Source of the DNA: Pseudomonas putida
GTDB lineage: Bacteria > Pseudomonadota > Gammaproteobacteria > Pseudomonadales > Pseudomonadaceae
Assembly (NCBI RefSeq): GCF_001941965.1
Contig: NZ_MKZO01000012.1
Location: 1-64,000, forward strand
Length of the DNA stretch: 64,000 bases
Reading direction: 5' to 3'
This document shows positions 60,088 through 64,000 of the stretch, in pieces (the first letter of the stretch is position 1; each line of letters starts with the position of its first letter). Position numbers and translations under genes: made by a program. The notes beneath the pieces were generated by a model. It had not been told where the DNA came from. It did not search any database and worked only from the letters and a program-made list of their open reading frames with translations.

Positions 60088-60356
60088 GCCAGCCGAATCC
60101 GCCGCGACCAGAGCGCGGCGGATCGGAAAACGCTGCGCCAAAGCCAAAACCGGAGGTGCCTCGACAGAATCGGCTGCGCCATGCGCCGCTAACAGCATAT
60201 TCCGGCAGTCAGCGCCGGTCTTTACGACACAAAAAATCCGCTGTCATCACGCATCCTGAGCCCCTGACCAGAGAGTCACTGCAAGACCCCACGGCTCACA
60301 CCCGCGAAGATTTTCCAACTGCCCTACATCAACAACAAAACACAGGGAACCCACAC
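60088..60356. promoter_or_regulatory. Intergenic region ocd / amino-acid importer
   Basis: This 269-bp gap separates the enzyme pair from the transporter genes and probably carries their promoter. The Lrp-type regulator at 63468 is a likely controller, but no clear site was found. Confidence 0.4.
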
Positions 60357-61136
60357 ATGACTTCATTGCGCAAACTCCTCGGCGTCATCCTCCTGCCCCT
60401 CTGCGCCAGCGCGGCCCAGGCCCAGGAATGGAAGGAAATCCGCTTCGGCGTCTTCCCCGAATACCCTCCCTTCGAGTCCGTCGCTGCCGACGGCAGCCTG
60501 CAAGGTTTCGATATCGAGCTGGGCAATGCGATCTGCGCCAAGCTGGAAGTCAAGTGCACCTGGGTGCACAACGAGTTCGACGGCATGATCCCCGCCCTGC
60601 GCGCGCGCAAGTTCGACGCCATCATGTCGTCCATGGCCGTGACCCCGGCGCGGCAGAAACAGATCGATTTCAGCGACCGCCTGTTCCTCAGCCCGACCTC
60701 GGTGATCGTGCGCAAGGGCGCGGATTTCGGCGAGACGCCGGAGTCGCTCAAGGGCAAGTCGGTCGGCGTGCTGCAAGGCTCGCTGCAGGAAGCCTACGCC
60801 CGCGCCAAGCTGGCGCCGCTGGGGGCCCAGGTCAAGGCCTACCAGGCCCAGGACCAGAACTACGCCGACCTGATGAATGGCCGCCTCGACGCCACCGTCA
60901 CCGACAAGCTCGAAGCCCAGCTCAACTTCCTGACCAAGCCTGAAGGCGCCGGCTTCCAGAGCGGCCCGGCAATCAAGGACCCGACCCTGCCGCTGGATAT
61001 CGCCATGGGCGTGCGCAAGAACGACACCGAGCTCCGGGAGCTGCTGAACAAAGGTATCGCTGCCGTGCTGGCCGATGGCACCTTCGCCAGGATCCAGCAG
61101 AAGTACGTGGGCGACCTGGATATCTACAACGAGTGA
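60357..61136 (+). CDS. Cationic amino acid ABC substrate-binding protein
   Basis: A 259-residue periplasmic protein of the HisJ/ArgT/AotJ family with a signal peptide cut near residue 22 (ASAAQA-QE). Ligand-fold markers are RFGVFPEYPPFE, GFDIELGNAICAKL and VLQGSLQEAYA. It starts at ATG 60357 (AGGGAA upstream). With ctlX and ocd beside it, the ligand is likely citrulline, arginine or ornithine. Confidence 0.92.
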   Translation: MTSLRKLLGVILLPLCASAAQAQEWKEIRFGVFPEYPPFESVAADGSLQGFDIELGNAICAKLEVKCTWVHNEFDGMIPALRARKFDAIMSSMAVTPARQKQIDFSDRLFLSPTSVIVRKGADFGETPESLKGKSVGVLQGSLQEAYARAKLAPLGAQVKAYQAQDQNYADLMNGRLDATVTDKLEAQLNFLTKPEGAGFQSGPAIKDPTLPLDIAMGVRKNDTELRELLNKGIAAVLADGTFARIQQKYVGDLDIYNE

Positions 61137-61206
61137 CCCGCCCGGGCGGTGACCTGGGCCCGGCGCCCAGGTCACCGGCACACCCAATGCCCACCGAGAC
61201 TTTCCC

Positions 61207-61917
61207 GTGAACGACTTCCTTCACTCTGTCAGCCTGCAGGGCTTCGGCCCGCTGTTGGCGCAAGGGACCTGGATGACCCTGAAACTGGCCTTCCTGTCCC
61301 TCGGCCTGAGCCTGTTGCTCGGCCTGATCGGCGCCAGCGCCAAGCTCTCGCCCGTGCGCCTGCTGCGCATCCCCGCGACCCTCTACACCACCCTGATCCG
61401 CAGCGTGCCCGACCTGGTGCTGATCCTGCTGATCTTCTACACCTTCCAGATCTGGCTCAACGACTTCACCGAATGGATGGGCTGGGGCTACTTCGAGATC
61501 GACCCGTTCGCCGCCGGGGTGCTGACCCTCGGCTTCATCTACGGCGCCTATTTCACCGAGAACTTCCGCGGCGCCATCCTCAGCGTCCCCGCCGGGCAAC
61601 TGGAAGCCGCCACCGCCTACGGCCTGAGCCGCGCCCAGCGCTTTCGCCTGGTGCTGTTCCCGCAACTGATGCGCTTCGCCCTGCCGGGCCTGGGCAACAA
61701 CTGGCTGGTGCTGCTCAAGTCCACCGCGCTGGTCTCGATCATCGGCCTCGCCGACCTGGTCAAGGCTGCGCAGAACGCCGGCAAGAGCACCAATAACGTC
61801 CTGTATTTCCTGATCATCGCCGCGCTGGTCTACCTGCTGATCACCACCCTCTCCAACCGCCTGTTCAAGCGCCTGGAGCGGCGCTACAACACCGGCATCA
61901 AGGGACTCGCATCATGA
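61207..61917 (+). CDS. Polar amino acid ABC permease (HisQ/AotQ-like)
   Basis: A 236-residue permease with about five membrane segments (WMTLKLAFLSLGLSLLLGLI; LVLLKSTALVSIIGL) and the contact loop EAATAYGLSRAQRFRLVLFP. The start at 61207 is a GTG. It overlaps the next permease by 4 bp. Confidence 0.93.
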   Translation: MNDFLHSVSLQGFGPLLAQGTWMTLKLAFLSLGLSLLLGLIGASAKLSPVRLLRIPATLYTTLIRSVPDLVLILLIFYTFQIWLNDFTEWMGWGYFEIDPFAAGVLTLGFIYGAYFTENFRGAILSVPAGQLEAATAYGLSRAQRFRLVLFPQLMRFALPGLGNNWLVLLKSTALVSIIGLADLVKAAQNAGKSTNNVLYFLIIAALVYLLITTLSNRLFKRLERRYNTGIKGLAS

Positions 61918-62627
61918 TCGAACTGATCCAGGAATACGGCCTGGCCTACCTGTACAGCGACGGCGCCGGACTCTCCGGGCTGGCCATGACCCTGTGGCTG
62001 TTCATCGTCACCATGGTCGCCGGGTTTTTCCTCTCGCTGCCCCTGGCGCTGGCGCGGGTTTCGCGCAAGCCATGGCTGCGCTGGCCGGTGGAGTTCTACA
62101 CCTACCTGTTCCGCGGGACGCCGCTGTATATCCAGTTGCTGATCTGCTACACCGGGCTCTACGGCCTGGAGGTGGTACGCGATCACGAGATGCTCGACCG
62201 CTTCTTCCGCAATGCGCTGAACTGCACCCTGCTGGCCTTCGTCCTGAATACCTGCGCCTACACCGTGGAAATCTTCGCCGGGGCCATCCGCAACATTCCC
62301 CATGGCGAGATCGAGGCAGCCCAGGCCTACGGCCTGCATGGCTGGAAGCTGAACCTGTTCGTGGTCCTGCCGGCGGCGCTGCGGCGTTCGCTGCCGTCCT
62401 ACAGCAACGAACTGATCCTGATGCTGCACGCCACGTCGCTGGCCTTCACCGCGACCATCGCCGACATCCTCAAGGTGGCTCGCGACGCCAACGCCGCGAC
62501 CTTCCTCACCTTCCAGGCCTTCGGCATCGCCGCGCTCCTGTACATGCTGCTGTCCTTTGCGCTGGTCGGGCTGTTCCGCCTGGCCGAACGACGCTGGATG
62601 CGTTTTCTCGTTCCTTCCCGAGGCTGA
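61914..62627 (+). CDS. Polar amino acid ABC permease (HisM/AotM-like)
   Basis: A 237-residue partner permease with FRGTPLYIQLLICYTGLYG and the loop GEIEAAQAYGLHGWKLNLFV. It forms the heterodimeric channel with the previous protein. It is 3 bp before the ATPase gene. Confidence 0.93.
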   Translation: MIELIQEYGLAYLYSDGAGLSGLAMTLWLFIVTMVAGFFLSLPLALARVSRKPWLRWPVEFYTYLFRGTPLYIQLLICYTGLYGLEVVRDHEMLDRFFRNALNCTLLAFVLNTCAYTVEIFAGAIRNIPHGEIEAAQAYGLHGWKLNLFVVLPAALRRSLPSYSNELILMLHATSLAFTATIADILKVARDANAATFLTFQAFGIAALLYMLLSFALVGLFRLAERRWMRFLVPSRG

Positions 62628-62630
62628 CCC

Positions 62631-63455
62631 ATGACCACTTCCGCACACGCCTTGTCGATCCAACCTTCCTTCACCGCCCAACCGGTTGCCGCCGCCAACA
62701 GCGCCGCGATCAAGCTGACGGTGGACGCGCTGCACAAGAGCTACGGCGATCACCAGGTGCTCAAGGGCGTCTCGCTGCAGGCGTGCAAGGGCGACGTGAT
62801 CAGCCTGATCGGCGCCAGCGGCTCGGGCAAGAGCACCATGCTGCGCTGCATCAACTTCCTCGAACAACCGGAAGCCGGCGCCATCACCCTCGACGGCCAG
62901 ACCATCGAGATGCGCCAGGGTCGCGGGCCGAATCCGGCACAGCTGCAGAACCTGCGCACGCGCCTGGCCATGGTCTTCCAGCACTTCAACCTGTGGAGCC
63001 ACATGACCGTGCTGGAGAACATCACCCTCGCCCCGCGCCGGGTGCTGGGGGTCAGCCAGCAGGAAGCCGAGACCCGGGCACGCACCTACCTGGACAAGGT
63101 CGGCCTGCCGGCCCGCGCCGCCGACCAGTACCCGGCCTTCCTTTCCGGCGGCCAGCAACAGCGGGTCGCCATCGCCCGGGCCCTGGCGATGGAGCCGGAG
63201 ATCATCCTGTTCGATGAACCGACGTCAGCCCTTGATCCAGAGCTTGTAGGAGAAGTCCTCAAGGTCATACAGACGCTGGCCGAGGAAGGTCGTACCATGC
63301 TCATGGTCACCCACGAGATGGGCTTTGCCCGCCAGGTGTCCAGCCAGGTGCTGTTCCTGCATCAGGGCCGGGTCGAGGAACAGGGAAGCGCGAGCATTCT
63401 CGACCAGCCGCAAAGCGAGCGCCTGCAGCAATTTCTTTCCAACCGCTTGAAGTGA
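62631..63455 (+). CDS. Polar amino acid ABC ATP-binding protein (HisP/AotP-like)
   Basis: A 274-residue ABC ATPase with an N-terminal extension of about 25 residues. It shows Walker A GASGSGKST, Q-loop VFQHFNLW, signature LSGGQQQRVAIARAL and Walker [15 protein letters not shown]. It energises import by the two permeases and is 12 bp before the regulator gene. Confidence 0.96.
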   Translation: MTTSAHALSIQPSFTAQPVAAANSAAIKLTVDALHKSYGDHQVLKGVSLQACKGDVISLIGASGSGKSTMLRCINFLEQPEAGAITLDGQTIEMRQGRGPNPAQLQNLRTRLAMVFQHFNLWSHMTVLENITLAPRRVLGVSQQEAETRARTYLDKVGLPARAADQYPAFLSGGQQQRVAIARALAMEPEIILFDEPTSALDPELVGEVLKVIQTLAEEGRTMLMVTHEMGFARQVSSQVLFLHQGRVEEQGSASILDQPQSERLQQFLSNRLK

Positions 63456-63467
63456 AACAACGCCACC

Positions 63468-63962
63468 ATGGATACCAAGGCCAACCCGACCCACGCCACG
63501 CCGCCGCTGGACCGCATCGACGAAGCGATCATCGATGTGCTGCGGCATAACGGCCGCATCACCTACGAGAAGCTCTCGACCCTGGTGCACCTGACCCCCA
63601 GGCCCTGCCTGGAGCGGGTGCGCAAGCTGGAGCGACGTGGGGTGATTCGCGGCTACGGGGCGATCATCGATGTGCAGATGGTCTCGCCGGGGTTGTCCTT
63701 GCTGGTCCTGGTGGCGTTGTCGAACCAGAGCGGGCGTTCGGCGCAGAAGGCTTTCGAGGCGTGTGTCAGGGCTTGTCCGCAGGTGTTCGATTGCCAGCTG
63801 ATCAGCGGGCATTTCGACTACAGCCTGAGGATGCGTTGCCGGGACATGGAGCACTACCGGGTGCTGACCGAGACCTGGATGAACAACGACGAGCTGCATA
63901 TCGACAAGCTGGTGGCGCATCCGGAGCTGGCGGTGGTCAAGAACACTGCCCCGCAGCTGTAG
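63468..63962 (+). CDS. Lrp/AsnC-family transcriptional regulator
   Basis: A 164-residue feast/famine regulator with a helix-turn-helix (LDRIDEAIIDVLRHNGRITY then LSTLVHLTPRPCLERVRKLE) and a C-terminal RAM ligand domain (QVFDCQLISGHFDYSLRM). It is the last gene of the transport operon and likely senses an amino acid of this pathway to control the ctlX-ocd-transport genes. Confidence 0.92.
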   Translation: MDTKANPTHATPPLDRIDEAIIDVLRHNGRITYEKLSTLVHLTPRPCLERVRKLERRGVIRGYGAIIDVQMVSPGLSLLVLVALSNQSGRSAQKAFEACVRACPQVFDCQLISGHFDYSLRMRCRDMEHYRVLTETWMNNDELHIDKLVAHPELAVVKNTAPQL

Positions 63963-63980
63963 TTTTCTGCTGCCTGTACC

Positions 63981-64000
63981 GGCCTCATCGCTGGCAAGCC
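63981..64000. repeat. Start of a REP-type element (cut by window end)
   Basis: GGCCTCATCGCTGGCAAGCC is identical to the first 20 bases of the REP unit at 56590. Confidence 0.85.

Overview
This window is chromosomal DNA of a Pseudomonas (gamma-proteobacteria; a fluorescens/putida-type species is my inference), with one end of an integrative element on its left side. The genus call rests on gene order: infC-rpmI-rplT-pheS-pheT-ihfA; an ldcA / dnaQ / rnhA / gloB / mltD / nppA1A2BCD / fabI / ppiD / hupB / lon / clpX / clpP / tig run followed by an Arg-His-Leu-His tRNA cluster and folD, as in P. aeruginosa; and REP-type intergenic repeats.

Region 1-8906 looks like the integrase end of an ICEclc/PAGI-2-type integrative and conjugative element. 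A tyrosine integrase of 647 residues (6719-8662, minus) reads away from tRNA-Gly(GCC), and the last 18 bp of that tRNA (8889-8906) match the known insertion core of this family. Visible cargo: a truncated-by-window IS5-family transposase, a LysR regulator, a glutathione-independent formaldehyde dehydrogenase, a second LysR regulator, an Xre-type repressor with a direct-repeat candidate operator, a LysR-like protein that lacks its DNA-binding domain, and a class B DyP peroxidase. The element continues beyond base 1.

Region 8889-17948 is core translation machinery on the minus strand: tRNA-Gly, tRNA-Pro, a MerR-type regulator, ihfA, pheT, pheS (preceded by a 15-bp terminator/attenuator hairpin), rplT, rpmI, infC (ATT start) and thrS, then a small secreted protein, a cold-shock protein and an I78-type inhibitor lipoprotein.

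Region 18088-26620 holds two small unknown genes, the ribose operon rbsBACRK with a perfect palindromic operator, a LexA-box-controlled pair (DUF1654-type protein plus endonuclease I), a mini RelA/SpoT-like HD protein and a SPOR-domain lipoprotein. Region 26679-41960 carries ldcA, dnaQ, rnhA, a methyltransferase, gloB, mltD, the five-gene Npp/Yej-type peptide transporter and fabI. Region 42179-50639 is the proteostasis block ppiD, hupB, lon, clpX, clpP, tig, all on the minus strand.

Region 50866-57961 contains two small unknown genes, four tRNAs, folD, a HigBA/RelE-type toxin-antitoxin pair and a cobalamin riboswitch ahead of a BtuB-type receptor, a thioredoxin-like ferredoxin and a BtuF-type binding protein. 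The right end (58095-63962) is a self-contained arginine/citrulline/ornithine module: CtlX-type hydrolase, ornithine cyclodeaminase, a complete polar amino acid ABC importer and an Lrp-type regulator. No CRISPR array, prophage or rRNA operon was seen.
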